Under the pieces are notes generated by a model that saw nothing but the letters and a program-made list of their open reading frames with translations, made no database searches and had not been told where the DNA came from. A stretch of DNA of 64,000 nt, taken from contig NC_066522.1 in the NCBI RefSeq assembly GCF_024679095.1, positions 12,616,253-12,680,252 of the forward strand. The letters run 5' to 3'. The position numbers and the translations under genes were made by a program. Below are positions 1 to 12,640 of this stretch, one piece after another; the first letter of the stretch is position 1, and each line of letters opens with the position of its first letter. The stretch comes from Eriocheir sinensis (Eukaryota > Arthropoda > Malacostraca > Decapoda > Varunidae).

Positions 1-358
1 TGCCAGTGATGTGGAGTAGTCCATTTTTTTCTATTTATTTATTTATTTATTTATTTTATTTGCAGGATCATTAGGTGTTTCATCCACCCATAATCTCCAT
101 AATGATTTTAAGTTGTTAATGCTCTGTTTGATCTTGGATATACCTATCATATATCTGCTCACCATCAATGCCATTGTTTAGACTTTATTCATTTAATTGT
201 TTATTATTATTATTAATTTTTGTTACATCAAAGGAGATAGCTCAGTAGCAGCCTGTTCTTTAAACGTAACACAGTTCACTTTCCAGCCTTTCAGTTAGAT
301 AACAGGAGCAGGATGGGGACACAGAGCTGTTTGATCCACCACTGACCCTTATCAACAG

Positions 359-1582
359 ATCTTCGGGCCAGTCCAGGTGATCCTCAGGTTCAGCACATTT
401 GAGGAAGTGATTGAGCGCTCCAACAAGACTGAGTATGGTCTCGCCTCCGGTATAATAACTAAGGACATCAACAAGGCTCTCACTTATGCCCAGGCTGTTC
501 GGGCTGGCTCAGTCTGGTATGTAGATGTTGATGCACATACAACTGTGGCATAGTTTGTGTTAACACTTGGCTTCATTCCCAAGGCACATTATGTATCTTG
601 ATAACACTTCCATTAATTTTTCGCTGCACATGCCACTCCTGCTTCATTCCTGATATCATACCATATATCAAATTATACCCAACATACGATTATTAAAAAT
701 ACAGATCGCTGTATTTCATAGAGTGTTTCAAGAGGCACATGGGACATGTGTACTTTCTACAATATAAGAAGTTGAGAGAGGAACTGGCATCCTTAGTTTA
801 TTTTCCCTCTTGCCTAAGTGGGAAAGGAGGTCAATAGTGATGATGAGGATGACAAGAAAGTGATAATTAGAAATAACTACTTGCACATTGCACTCTTTCT
901 ACACTCTATCTTGCCATCTCCATTCCTACTTCTTTGTAGAGAGAGTTTTCTGACCAAATGCGATGCACTTTTGCTTTTGGTAGAGTTTTACGGTTGAAGG
1001 CCCTTCCTTGGTTGTGCTGGTTTACAGTAGTCAAAACGTAAACCCTCATAATAATTATGAGGGGGACTGTTCATTATGTGGAACGTTACTCCAAGACAAA
1101 GTTGACCCCCTGTTGAAAGGAACTTTGTCACTTTGTTGAGGAATTTGAGTTGAAATATTTGTTATAGACTTTGGAATCTTGATATTTTGCTATTAAAAGT
1201 GTTTGGAAGATGAACTATTATTTATTTCCAGGGTGAACTGTTATGACCTGTGCCTGCCCCAGACACCATTTGGAGGATACAAGCAGTCAGGACATGGCAG
1301 GGAATTGTAAGTATTTACAGTTTTTTTATCCTCTGTTATCTTAGATTCTGGATTAAATGAATTATATGATGCTTCTTAAATTTGTGGATACAAAAGGAGT
1401 TAGCTTTGATAAATGCTGCCCCAAATACAATTGTTAATAGGTCTGAATTTTTAAAGTAAACTGGCAGTCCTACAATGATTGCTAAGCGGGTGATTTGTTT
1501 GTGTTGCAGGGGTGAAGATGGCTTGGCTGAGTACCTAGAGACAAAGACCATTCTCATCAAGGTACCTTCTAAGATGTCCTGA
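359..1582 (+). CDS. Aldh: Aldehyde dehydrogenase (ALDH1/ALDH2 type), last three coding exons, 5' partial
   Basis: NAD(P)+-dependent oxidation of aldehydes to carboxylic acids; in animals this family includes mitochondrial ALDH2 and cytosolic retinal dehydrogenases. Exons are 359-516, 1232-1306 and 1510-1582, with junctions TG|G (Trp) and TT|G (Leu), AG acceptors and GT donors. Visible in order: the IFGPVQ motif, which family knowledge places near the cofactor pocket; the segment EVIERSNKTEYGLASG; VNCYDLCLPQTPFGGYKQSG; and the terminal block GRELGEDGLAEYLETKT ending KVPSKMS-stop. The 101 residues or so correspond to the C-terminal fifth of a protein usually about 500 aa long. The catalytic Cys and the N-terminus lie upstream of the window, so a targeting peptide cannot be assessed and ALDH1A cannot be separated from ALDH2. 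The reading frame is intact. Family call is very secure; subfamily is open. Confidence 0.93.
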
Positions 1583-1840
1583 GATACCACCTTTAAACTA
1601 ATGAGGTGCATTTCCTTCCTCTCACTTTCTCTGCCCTTGCATGTTAGGCAGTTTGTCTGTGTCTCTTTCTATCATTTTCAATCTGGCATGCTTGCTTGGA
1701 AGTATATATGTTATTGTTTCTGTATTTTTGTCCTTAAATTTGATAAACTTTCTTTGAAAGGGTATATCGTTTAAAGAAATAATAATTGTGATCTTAATGC
1801 AAGTCCCCCCCCACCCCTCCATATCTTTGTATTTGTATGT
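1583..1840 (+). other. Probable ALDH 3' untranslated region
   Basis: AT-rich sequence directly after the ALDH stop codon. I see no AATAAA clearly placed as a cleavage signal before the LINE remnant that starts near 1840, so the transcript end is not defined. A C-run and short T-rich stretches are the only structure. Confidence 0.4.
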
Positions 1841-2480
1841 GTGTGTATTTGCCTAGTTGTGGTATATGGGAAAGGAGCTATGCTTGTTCTAGCCCATCTC
1901 TTTATCTACTATAATCTTTTTCCAGGCTATTCCAGGCTTTCACAACTCATTATGGAAAGCTGTTCTTTTTAATGTCTCTTCTACTGGCTTCCTTTTTCAT
2001 CTTCCTTTTATGGCCTCTTCATTCACTTGTATCCCGTGTTATTAGATTTTCCTTGTCCACTTTCTCCATCCCATTCAATACCCTATACACCACAGTCAAA
2101 TCCCCTCTCCCTCCTCTGTTCCAGTGTCGGTAAGTTCAATTGCCTCAATCACTCTTTATATGTTAAATCTCTTAGTCCTGGAATCAACTTTGTTGCTCCC
2201 CTCTGAATCCTCTCTACTTCCCTTTATTCAACTTTGTACTCAGTGACCCACTCTTGCTGCGTACTCCAACCTTGGTTGTATCACTGTCACAATCAATTTC
2301 TCCTTTTCCTCGTCCAAATATTGAAAAGAAACTTTTATGTTCCTCAACAGGTTGTGTCTTACCTGCAATATGTCTCTCTGGCAACAAATTATCCGATACA
2401 GTTACTCCCAGATCCTTTTCCATTGATATTTTCTTTATTGATGTTCATTCTCATTAAACCACTTAATCCATTTATATTCT
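1840..2480 (-). mobile_element. CR1-like non-LTR retrotransposon remnant (3' part of the ORF)
   Basis: Read on the minus strand, several broken frames give the C-terminal part of a CR1-type reverse transcriptase ORF. One frame contains EKDLGVTVSDNLLPERHI. Further on, across frameshifts, come pieces resembling RLRQLNLPTLEQRRERGDL and a final VKAWNSLE-like segment. These are hallmarks of the end of CR1-like ORFs in many invertebrates. Stops and frameshifts show it is a dead fossil. No target duplication was identified and the edges are approximate. Confidence 0.7.
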
Positions 2481-3738
2481 TCGATCAAGTCTCCTCACAC
2501 CCTTCACCTCTCTAGAGAACGTAAATTTAAATGTTTGTCTCTCCTCATATAGCAAGTTCCACAACCCATTTATCATTTTCATCATCATTCCCTGTACAGA
2601 TTCTAACATTCTAACATTTAGTAAGGTGGCTATAGTTTACTGTTTATTGAAGAGAAAAATTATCATACTAATGGGTATTAAGAAGACCTAATATTGCAGT
2701 GCATAATTGAGATGAACCGATATTTGAATGAACTATAGTAAAGTTGCAGAAAGGTTTTCAGCATCATGTATTTTGATACTGCATCTGAAGCAGATAAGTA
2801 AAAGGAATAAAAGTAGATTAAATAAGTAATGAAGTCCAAAATATATAGATTTATTTTTTTATAAAGCCAAAAAATGGAAACTCTGAATAAGAGTATTGGC
2901 TTGTGTCTAGAATCTATATACCTAAAAGATGATTTTTTTTTTACCTGTTTAATATATTTGATGTTACAGGTTCCATCCAAGCTGTAACACGTACCAAGCT
3001 GGGGGAATTGAGAAGTCTCACAGATCAAGACCAAGCATATAAATAAGAAGAAAAAAAATTATATTTACATTGAAGAATTTTCTATTTACATTAAAGAATT
3101 TTCAGACAATTATTCTTTTTTCTTCATTTTTGTGTTCCTTAAAACTTTATTGACTTACCTGTGAAACTTCATAGCAGTAGTATTCCCTTAATTTACTAAA
3201 TCCCAATGCATTTTATACAGTTGTGAAACGTCTGTCTTGGGGGAAAAAAACATTTTGAGCTGCACCGTCCTCAGTCCTGTGTTAAGTGGTTTCATCCTGT
3301 GGAAGATGAGCATAAATAGAAGTTTAGGGCATATTAATGTTCATTGTTAAGGCTACGTAGTTAAGAGAAATGAACAGAGGTGATTGATTCTTAGAGAACA
3401 GAGCAATGGGGTGCTTGTTAATTAAACAATGCGATAGTCATGGATGAGATTTTTAATCTGGTGATTGCTTGAATGGAAAATCTGATAGAACCATCATATG
3501 AGAAATATAAGTGTATCACCAAATATTTTATGCAGTTCCTTTGACTAGAAATAACTTGATATAAGTTGGTTGAAATAATTATCTTGAAAAAAAAAGTTTT
3601 GACAGTGAGGCTGAAAGCAGACATCTCATGCCACAGTCACCTCTGGGATGACTAACCAGCTTTGTCGGCTTGGGGCAGGACAGAGATAAGTGTCGACCAA
3701 GTGTAAACATCTGGATACATTACAAAAAACTTGAAAGG

Positions 3739-3814
<76 letters not shown>

Positions 3815-5834
3815 TAGTGGGAAGCCGAGGGAATTTATCATATTGACAGTTCATAACCAATCAAACCCGATGTATTTAGGAAAAACGCACATATGCTAGC
3901 CTACATAATATTGTATATGGTACATGATACATAATGTACATGTATATATACCGTTCTGCACTCCCCGATTACCAGCGTGTAGTGAATTCAGCTGCATGGT
4001 GTTCCACGGGAAGGGTTTGTAGGGATGAAACGCTCCCTTCGAAATATTACTTGCTTACTCTTTTGCTCTATGTTTCTATTTACCCCTCCCCCAAACAATT
4101 CTAGATAGAACTTTGGATTGTTTCGAATACTGAAGCCGAGCGATGGCAGATCAACCAAAGTTTCCCGAAGCACACTCAGCGCGGTTCGGAACCGCCACCG
4201 CGGTTCAAGAAACGGACAGGGATGTTTCTTGTCCACCCATTTCTGTTCCTCCACTACATGGCGTGCAGGAGGACAAGCCATTGCCATAGTTGTATTGCTG
4301 TAAGTCTTGCATTCCTCATATATAATAGTGTCTGCTGAATATATACATGTCGATGACCCCATAAAAATCACATGAATAATATTTCGACAAAAAAGTAAAT
4401 TGTAGAACAAATCAGCAAGATTTGTGTTAGTTTAACAAGACATAATGATAGAATCGATCGTTTAATTCTGAGGCACATCATAGTTATATACTTAGATAAA
4501 CACATAATGTTGCATATCACAGGCCTGGGGCAAGTAGAAAATGCATAAAAAGACAAAACTTCGTTAAAGGGCAAAGGTGGTACCATGTTGAGTTTTGAAC
4601 ATGATTCCGGCCGAAGAGTTCAGCTTTAGAGAGGGAGAGAAGCCAACGATACAGGCACCGGAATAATGAAAAAAGAAAGAAAAAAGTGAATCAAAACGGT
4701 AAATTGGAAAGGTGAAAAGAGGAGAAGGAAGATCCAACGTAAACTTAAGCTTCTTCATAGGAGCTGCGAATAAATCGAAAAATAAAATCAACACAATCAT
4801 CACCCAGCTTCCCATCGTTACCGGTAGCTGGGTCACCGCGGTCCTCAAAAATGCAAGGGGAATATTTAAACATGTATGCGCGATCCAGTGTGATATTTAA
4901 AGGGCAGGTGTTGACGCAGAAAACAGGCGAGCAAGAGGAGGTTCTCTGGAAAGATACTGTCTGTTGCACTTATTCCTTGAAACTACCGCGCTCACTCGAA
5001 AGGAAAACTATAGGCCTACACTCGCCACAATACGACAATCCGGTGTAGGCTACTGACATTAGGCTGTTTGTAGCTACCCATCGACCTTATAACCACCACC
5101 ATTTTACCTTTAAAGTGCATTACAAAACACGTTCATACAGGAATCAACGCATCTTCAAATTATGTTTATCGACTGTTGTTATATTCCTTAAGCATTTCCT
5201 CACGCCATAACCACTTGGACAGCGCAATATAAATGAAATATGCCGCCTCCTTGTGTCTGAATCTCCGACAGAGGAAATATAAAACAAATCTGTTATCATA
5301 GTCGCGGGAAAGCCACTCTCACCGCCCAACTGGCTTTTGTGGGAGTCATGTTTCCTGGGTCCTTATGCAATCACGCCGGGCCGGCCAGCAGGTAGGTTTA
5401 CAGGTGCGGCGGGAGGTGCTGAGTAGGTGATAAGCTTGGACGTGCTCAAGCGTGCCTACGACCCTTTACCCCATTACCACATATTTTAGTTGTTTCAGAG
5501 AGATGAGTACTTACAGATGAGATTGTTTTTCATGTTGACACTGGTAAGCTTAAAGCAAAAGTCAACGCCCACCTATCAACTCATTAGGCATTGTTTTTGT
5601 CCCTGCTTTTTTATTATTCTTACTTTACCGTCTGTCTTTTGTTTCTGCTCATCTAGGTGATGTTAGGGTCTATATCATTTAGGAGACTTATTTACCCGTG
5701 ATGCCCTTTCATGGATCTCAATGAAAATAATGTCAATAATACTGAAAGCGTGACGCCCACACACAATAATTATTAAACTCCGCGGTCCGTACGCATTTTT
5801 TCCTTAGTGCGTCGAGGCGTGTGTTCCTTTCCAG
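2480..5834. other. Spacer with no supported gene; holds a (TC)n tract
   Basis: Mostly AT-rich unique-looking DNA with scattered stops in all frames. The only clear structure is the (TC)36 run at 3741-3812. A short sequence at 5330-5391 ends in CAG|GTAGGT and could be a donor of a non-coding first exon, but nothing else supports it. Open frames here are short and unrecognised. Confidence 0.5.
3741..3812. repeat. (TC)n microsatellite, 72 bp
   Basis: Uninterrupted TC dinucleotide run, readable directly in the sequence. It creates a false Arg/Glu-alternating open frame on the minus strand. Confidence 0.98.
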
Positions 5835-5954
5835 CACAGCACAGGAAGGCAGCCACGGCCCATGCGACGCCCAAATTGATCCTGGCCACCTTCAAGAGGA
5901 TGGTGTGACTCCCTGTTAACCGGGGACGTCAACATGGAGATCGACAATGCCAAG
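5835..5954 (+). other. Candidate non-coding or first coding exon
   Basis: A pyrimidine-rich acceptor (TTCCTTTCCAG) precedes 5835 and an AAG|GTAAAA donor follows 5954, bounding a 120-nt GC-rich block unlike its AT-rich surroundings. An ATG at 5934 gives MEIDNAK up to the donor in phase 0. If spliced to the Axin exon at 29442 it would continue for one Val codon and hit a stop, making a 9-codon uORF rather than extending Axin. It could equally belong to another gene or be chance. No similarity recognised. Confidence 0.3.
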
Positions 5955-6678
5955 GTAAAATTTTGTTCAAGAGCAGCAGCAGTAGTAGAATGACACTTGT
6001 TCGCTCACCAAGGCGTCCTTCGGGAGCCCTGCTGGCCCTTTGTGACTTGAACTCCCAGGCCCCACCTCTCTCCGTCAGACTGGTTCTTTGAAACAACCAA
6101 TAGTTGTATTTACTTAGACTATGATCTGAGAATATTGCTGAAGTGCAGGCAATATTTTTTTTCAAGGGAAGGAAACAACAACAACAACAACAAAACATTA
6201 AATAAAAAAGCCCTCTAAACGGTGTTCCAGGAAAAGAAAAAAGAATGAGAGGCCAGAAAGAGGTCAGTTTCGGATGGAGAGGTGTCTTGATACTTTCCTC
6301 TTCACATCTTCCCTTGATTGTGACGGTGAGTGCTAGAAGCGATACCCGTGCAAATGTCCTCTGTCTCACCCGCGTCAGCTTGGTGCACACCAGGTCAATC
6401 ATTTTAATCATTGTTTTCATATCATATCCTTTCCATATGTGTTGATTTTCATCAGAATCACGAATATATGAAATGATTTTTTCCATTGAGATTTTAATCT
6501 AAACAGAGGGTGTTCTTATTTTTTTTATTTTTTTTTTACGTTTGTCCTTTCATAATTAAAATGCACCCCACCTTAAAAAAGAAAAGTAACAAAACAAAAT
6601 ATACATAAATTAATAAATTGATTAATTAGTGATTAAACAAAACATAAGATATTAGATAAATAAATAGATAAAAGCAAT

Positions 6679-6861
6679 ATATATATATATATTATAATAT
6701 AATATATATATATATAATATATATATATTTATATATATATATATATTATATATATATATATTATATTATAATATATATATATATAATATATATTATTATT
6801 ATTAATAATAATAATAATATATTATATATATTATTATTAATACTAATAATCATATTATATG

Positions 6862-6941
<80 letters not shown>
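6679..6941. repeat. (AT)n / (ATT)n low-complexity tract
   Basis: About 105 bp of nearly pure AT alternation, then mixed ATT/AAT, then an (ATT)n run at 6862-6941. The AT part is self-complementary and could form cruciforms. Antisense translation gives a false poly-Asn frame. Confidence 0.95.
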
Positions 6942-6942
<1 letters not shown>

Positions 6943-7464
6943 AAAAAATATAACAATGAATAGATAAAGATGAATAATTGAATGAAGTATGGCAAGGATT
7001 GTTAAGTAACGCAAATAAATCCCTGTATTTTTTAATCCGTCGTGGGACTTCTGTGGATTCTCCAGATCCGGCCCCACGCCCCGCCGGGAGGGATTCCAAT
7101 ACCCTCCGAGGGAGAGCCCATTAGTGGTGTGTGGTGCAGGATGTGGCGCTCTCTGTCTCTCAGTGGACCTTCTTAAATAAAAAGATTTGCCAGCACTTTT
7201 TAAAACGGCCAGCATCGGGCGGCACACGGTTATGCTCGAGGGCCAATGACACGGAGATGAGCCTCGATGTCCAACGCTACTTTTTTTTTCTTTTTTTTTA
7301 CAGCAGAGGAGACAGTGCAAGGGCGTAAAAAAAAGAAAACAATATGAAAAAAAAAGCCCGCTACTTACTGCTCCTAAATAGAGTAGAGTGGCTACTACTA
7401 CAGCATATGCCCCATACTTTACCTTTAATTTACGAGAACGATGATGATGATGATGAGGAGGAGG

Positions 7465-7469
<5 letters not shown>

Positions 7470-7506
<37 letters not shown>

Positions 7507-7936
7507 TCAAACACCAATGGATAGCTTAATTTTGAATCTGCGGCGGCGCTATGTAATCTAATATGTCTTTATCGTTCAACAAAAAAATAGGAGTTTAAAT
7601 AATTGCACAAACTTGCATCCATGTTCTCAAATCTATAATACAAGTGTGGCAGTTATTGTACATTTTTGCATCAACTCGCATCTTAAGAAATAATAACGCG
7701 AGGCAGTGTGATATTTTCATCGTGCAAGGCAGATCACTGGTTTAAGGGGTTTCGAAATTTATTATATGTTTTTAGCGAATGGCTGAGTGCTTTCTGTATC
7801 TTTGCCTAGCCTCCTTTTTTATTTTTTTATTTTTTTAGGGCACCATTACGAACCTTACTTTCTGGTTATTGTTGTTGTTGCTGCTGCCGTTGTTGTTGTT
7901 GTTGTTGTTGTTGTTTTTGTTGTTGTTGTTGTTGTT
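7470..7936. repeat. (TG)n and (GTT)n microsatellites
   Basis: A GATGAT/GAG-led (TG)16 run occupies about 7470-7502, and an interrupted (GTT)n run about 7868-7936. Between them is AT-rich DNA without a supported gene. Confidence 0.9.
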
Positions 7937-8334
7937 ACTATCATTATCATTAGCATCATCAATTCATTATTACTCAAGGCTCCTTTATAAATACTTGCTG
8001 AGACCATGCACTTTATTATCTTTCCATTCACCTAAAATATTAAGCGAATAAACCCCTGTCGCTGTTTTTTTTATAGATACTCTGACGGATAGACCTCCAT
8101 AATAATGACATGGCAGTAGCTTATCCATCAACTTAATAACAACAACAACAACAAGCGCCTGAGAGAAGGGAGGAAGGAAGGAAGGATGGCGAGATGATCT
8201 ACTCGTTTCCAATTATTCCTGCGCGGCCTCCCTATTATCCCCGTAACTAGGCCTTCCCCGGAGGGAGGACGGACAACAGGCCATAATCTGCCCCGCCCCA
8301 ACTACCCTGGGCACCTCAATCATGGAAGACCGCG

Positions 8335-8945
8335 GCTCCATCTATGCCTCTTTCTACCCAAGGGGAAAAGTAAAGACGAAAGGTGTATCATGAAAGACCT
8401 CTGCTCCATCCATGCCTGGTAAAGGAAAGATTGAAGGGGAAAAAGAGAGACGAAAAATGTAGTATTGGATAATGTTCGTATGAGAGGGCAAGGCAAACAT
8501 CGTAGAGGGCAGGTACTGTGACTATGGGAGGCAGGAGGAACCTATCTATGTCTCTTTCTACCCCGGGAAAGATTTAAAGGGAAAAAAATATAGAAACGAG
8601 AGATGTATTGAGTGATGGTCGTATGAGAAGGCGCACCGTTGAGGGCGGGCCCTGTGGCTATGGGCGACAGGAGGGGTCTATTTCTACCCCGGGAAAGATT
8701 TAAAGGGAAAATATGGAGACGAAAGAAGTATTGGGTTATGTTCACGTGGGAAGGTATAGGACAAGCAGCGTTGAGGGATGTTCTGTGGCTATGGGAGGCA
8801 GGGGGTCATAGCATACCCTTCTTAGAGGACATTGGAGACGAAATATGTAATGGATTATGCTGGTATGAGAAGGCAGGGGAAGCATCGTTGAGGCAAGGCC
8901 ATGGTTGAAGGCGGGTCCTGCGGTTATATGGGAGGTAGAGGGTCT
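8335..8945. repeat. Degenerate minisatellite, about five copies of a 120-135 bp unit
   Basis: Successive units share, in order, a CTATxTCTACCCCGGGAAAG-like block, TTAAAGGGAAAA, GGAGACGAAA, a GTATTGG(G)TTATG block, a GTATGAGAAGGC block, GTTGAGGGCGG and CTGTGGCTATGGGAGGCAGG. The third and fourth copies (about 8540-8815) match best; the outer ones are diverged. No coding function is evident. Confidence 0.75.
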
Positions 8946-9270
8946 TGGTTAGGATGTTGCCGCCGCAGCCAACCAGCACCCACCCACCTCCCAGCAGCCA
9001 CCACACCGACAGGAGCGGGCAGGAGCGGGCAGTACAGTGTCTCGTGTTCCTCGTGAGCGGTGGTGGTGGTGGGGCAGCGGGCAGAGTGAGTGAGTGGCTG
9101 GCTGGCGGCGGCTCCTTCAACACACTGGGCGGGTTAACTAGCCAATAGTGTTCCTCCATTCAGCGAGTGGCCTGTGTTTGTGTGTTTGATCTTTAGTGAG
9201 TGAGATGCTTAGAAAACGGCGGCAGGGCTGGTGATGATGTAATACGATATGGTGCTGATGGTGAGTAGCC

Positions 9271-9273
<3 letters not shown>

Positions 9274-9317
<44 letters not shown>

Positions 9318-9360
9318 AGGAGCGTCTGTGTTGTTGGTGTGTTGGTGATCTGCTTCTTTA

Positions 9361-9441
<81 letters not shown>
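9274..9441. repeat. (TG)n and (AG)n microsatellites
   Basis: A (TG)20 run at 9274-9314 and an (AG)39 run at 9364-9441, separated by about 50 bp. They generate false His/Thr and Ser/Leu repeat proteins on the minus strand. The flanking 8940-9230 is GC-rich with several CpGs. Confidence 0.97.
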
Positions 9442-9445
<4 letters not shown>

Positions 9446-9999
9446 ACAAGCAGGTATATAACAATGCATTATGATATCTTAATCCGCATTTATTAACTGC
9501 AACAAAAAAAAAAGAATGCTTTATATTAGTTTGCCATGAACATTACCTTCTGTATGTGGTGAACTGAGTCACGGCAAGCTTTTTTTTGGTTCTTATTAGA
9601 GAAGGGGAGAGGGTGGAGGGAGGGGGGGCGTTCATTCCCGACTTTCTTCCTCTCTGACTGGGAGGTAAAACGACAGGAAGGTGAACCAACAGCGGCCAGA
9701 AGGATTTATTACACATTCTATTCACTCGGTTAACAGTTCGAGTTTCTACCACTGATCGAGATATATTACGACTCTGAAATTCATAAGACTATATTATAAG
9801 CCTCTATTATTACTTTCGTTATGGGTTATGACAGGAATGGATAACTTGTAATTTAGTCCTCGAGTTCAAAGTTCAAAAACCATCACAAAACCTCACTAAT
9901 CTCCAATACACATCCGCTTTATTCTTTTAATAACTCCGAGTCGTATACCATCACGTAATCTACAAAACTAACATCGTTCCTTACTTCACGGCACGAGAT

Positions 10000-10791
10000 T
10001 GTGAATGTTCAATGTAGTAGGTATATGTGCGTGTTGGGAGGGCTTTAGCGTGTCCAGCCCCCCCTCGTGTGTGTGTGTGTGTGTCACTGTAGCAGCAGAC
10101 GAGGACGCTCCCACCAAGGGCTCCCACCACCCCTGTCGGCTGTCTTTGGGTGTCGGGCGGGTTTCGTCACGACTACCGCCACCCGGACCAAAGCACTTCC
10201 ACGGTGAATGTGCTTTTTAATATGCGTCGCTGATAAGATTGTTCTGTCGGCGTGCGGAAGGGATGGCGGTGCTGGGGGGATGAAAGAGGGATGAGGGAGG
10301 ATGGAAGTGAGGATAGAAGTGTAAAATCCGTGGCCTCCTTGTCTTTCCCCCAGCCCCCCACACGCCTCTGAGGACTGCGTTGGGTAGTGTGGAGGGTCAT
10401 GGGGAATGGGGACAGGGAGGGAGGGAGGGCGCCTGCTGCGGTTTAGAAAGGAAAGTTGTTTTGATCATCTCCGTAAGGAAAGCCAGATCTAGCTGTCTTG
10501 GTGTGTGTGTGTGTGTGTGTGTGTGTGTCAGTGTTTAGAGCGTATTATAATGACGAAAATTTATGCATATTGGTATTGTTACTTAGTCGTTGAACCGAAT
10601 CACTTTGTCCTGTGTGTGTGTGTGTGTGTGTGTGTACGCGCGGCTCCACAGAACACGCCCTGTACTGGTGCAAGATTGGGCGGCGGGTTGCGTCTCGCTG
10701 GCACTGCGGCACCCGAGGTTATCCGATAGCCCTCATGTGTTCCGACCTCGCGGGCGTACAGTGTGCATCCTTTATACCGCAACACGAGTGC

Positions 10792-10834
<43 letters not shown>

Positions 10835-11360
10835 CAGCGCGACAGCCAACTCCAGTAACAACGCAACACATGTCCGGGCACGCACCTCACGCACACATAC
10901 ACGCACACACGCACATACACACCCATACACCCATTCAGTATCCTCGTGTAGGTGAAGAGTGTCTACAAGATGAAATGTATGTACGTCGAGTGGTGGTCCC
11001 GAGGGGGGTGCACACAGGGCAGGTGGTATACATGGGTGTACACACGGCCGGTTTGAGCGCCGTCCGCCGACACTTTGATGTGGCCGCCAGGGGTGTCCGA
11101 TTTGGCGGGCGGAAAACTTAGCTGGGAGGGGTTGGCGGGGCGCTGCCTTGACGTGGGCGATGGCGGCGTTGCATGGCGTGGGTGTGGCTGAGCAAGGGGG
11201 GCACAACAGGCGTGGAGGGCGGGGCTGTTGGTCACACTTGTCGCCGCCGCCAGATGTTGCGTGTTGGGCGCTACAGGGCTACTCCGCCGGTAGGAATGTT
11301 GGTGGCTCTTTGATCCTGCCGCCCTAACCGTCCCCACCGCCTCCACCACTGACACCACCG
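10000..11360. other. GC-rich, CpG-containing stretch with GT/CA microsatellites
   Basis: Runs of GT at about 10499-10528, 10610-10634 and 10794-10831 and a CA-rich block at about 10890-10930 are embedded in sequence with many CpGs, unlike the AT-rich spacer on either side. Open frames here read through the repeats and show no recognisable domain. It could be promoter-proximal DNA, but no exon or start site can be assigned. Confidence 0.5.
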
Positions 11361-11379
11361 CCCTAACCGTCCCCCGCCG

Positions 11380-11880
11380 ACACCACCACTGACATCACCA
11401 CCAGCACCACCACCATCACCACCACGACCGACACTTGCCTCCCCACCTCCTCCTCCTCTCCCTCGTGCCTCGTTTGCTCCACTGGCACCACTTCTATCAC
11501 CAGTAACACCACCACCACCACCACCTGCTCTTTTTTTTTTATACCACTGGTGATATATCCCATACTCTTCACGTCGCCCCAGTTATAACTACGTACAACA
11601 CCACCACCAACTGCTACTACTGCTACCATCCCCACCACTACCACAACCACTACCATCATTGCATAGCCTCTAACCCTTATTAACACCACCTACGTCACCT
11701 CCACTTCCACCTCCACCTCCCCTCCTCCCACCTAACACATCTCATGCTGGACTCTACCGCCCTATCGCCACCAGGGTATTAATTATCATTCCACTCACCA
11801 CCTTCCTCCACCACCTTACCTGCCACCACCCTCATCACCACCATCACCACTTTGACCCCTAGCTGAGACATGCCCCTTAC
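11380..11880. repeat. Degenerate (ACC)n-rich tract
   Basis: About 500 bp dominated by ACC/CCACCA triplets with frequent substitutions. It looks like a decayed trinucleotide expansion. The open frames crossing it encode only low-complexity Val or Thr repeats. Confidence 0.8.
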
Positions 11881-12094
11881 TCAACACCACAAGCCCGGCC
11901 CTTTACGCACACCCTAACTCACGCCCTTTCACTATATGTATTCATCATAGCTAATAGCCAACGTCATTATACGCAATTTTACGCAGTTTGTTTTTCGGTA
12001 ACTGTGCATTCCTTTCCGATTCCGTTTAAGAAGAAAAGTTAAACAAGGAATAGAAGAAAAGAGAGATAAAAAGGTTCGATATTCTTCTACCTCC

Positions 12095-12175
12095 GGGCTT
12101 GGCGTTGTAAGGTGGGCGAGGCGACGCATCCCCCGGCGTATGCCCCCATTGATTGATGATGATTGATTGGTATTC
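12095..12175 (+). mobile_element. 3'-end fragment of a non-LTR retrotransposon
   Basis: A short stretch with GGGCGAGGCGACGCATCC and CGGCGTATGC followed by GATTGATTG-type repeats. It closely resembles the ends of the LINE copies at 16960-17150 and 18300-18430, where a similar GCGTATGC block is followed by TAGTTA repeats. Only the extreme 3' end is present, as expected for 5'-truncated LINE insertions. Confidence 0.6.
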
Positions 12176-12269
12176 CTATGTTCACGCGCACGGCCTTTTC
12201 TATCACTAAAATCACATCTATTTCATATTATATCCATTATGGCAGTTTAGTTTTGTTACGCAGCTGCCT

Positions 12270-12640
12270 GTTTTTTTTTTTTTTTGTGTGTGTGTATGTG
12301 TTTGTCAAGGTATCTGTTTGTCATTATGTCTGCCAAACTGTTTGTCTCTATATCAATCTATCTGTTTGTGTGTCTGCCTTTTTTTCCTGTTTCTTTGATC
12401 CTGTTTTTCTATCTGTTTTTTTCTATCATTCTGGTTGCGGCTGCCTGTTTGTCTGTCTCTTTGCCTTTCTTTCTCTCTATCTGTCTGTCTGCCTCTGTCT
12501 GTCTCTCTGTCTGTGCCTGCCTGTATATCTGCATGTCTCTATTTTTCTGTCTGTCTATCTGTTTTTCTGTCTGTTTGGCTGTCTATCCGTCTTTCTATCT
12601 ATCTGTCTGTGTCTGTCTACCTGTCTGTCTGGCTGTGACC
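12270..12640. repeat. Degenerate (TCTG)n tract
   Basis: T-run followed by some 350 bp of TCTG/TCTA tetranucleotide repeats with substitutions. It produces three overlapping false Cys/Leu/Ser-rich open frames. Confidence 0.92.

Noticed and set aside
6850..7320. Poly-Asn protein on the minus strand
   Set aside because: Translation of the (ATT)n microsatellite.
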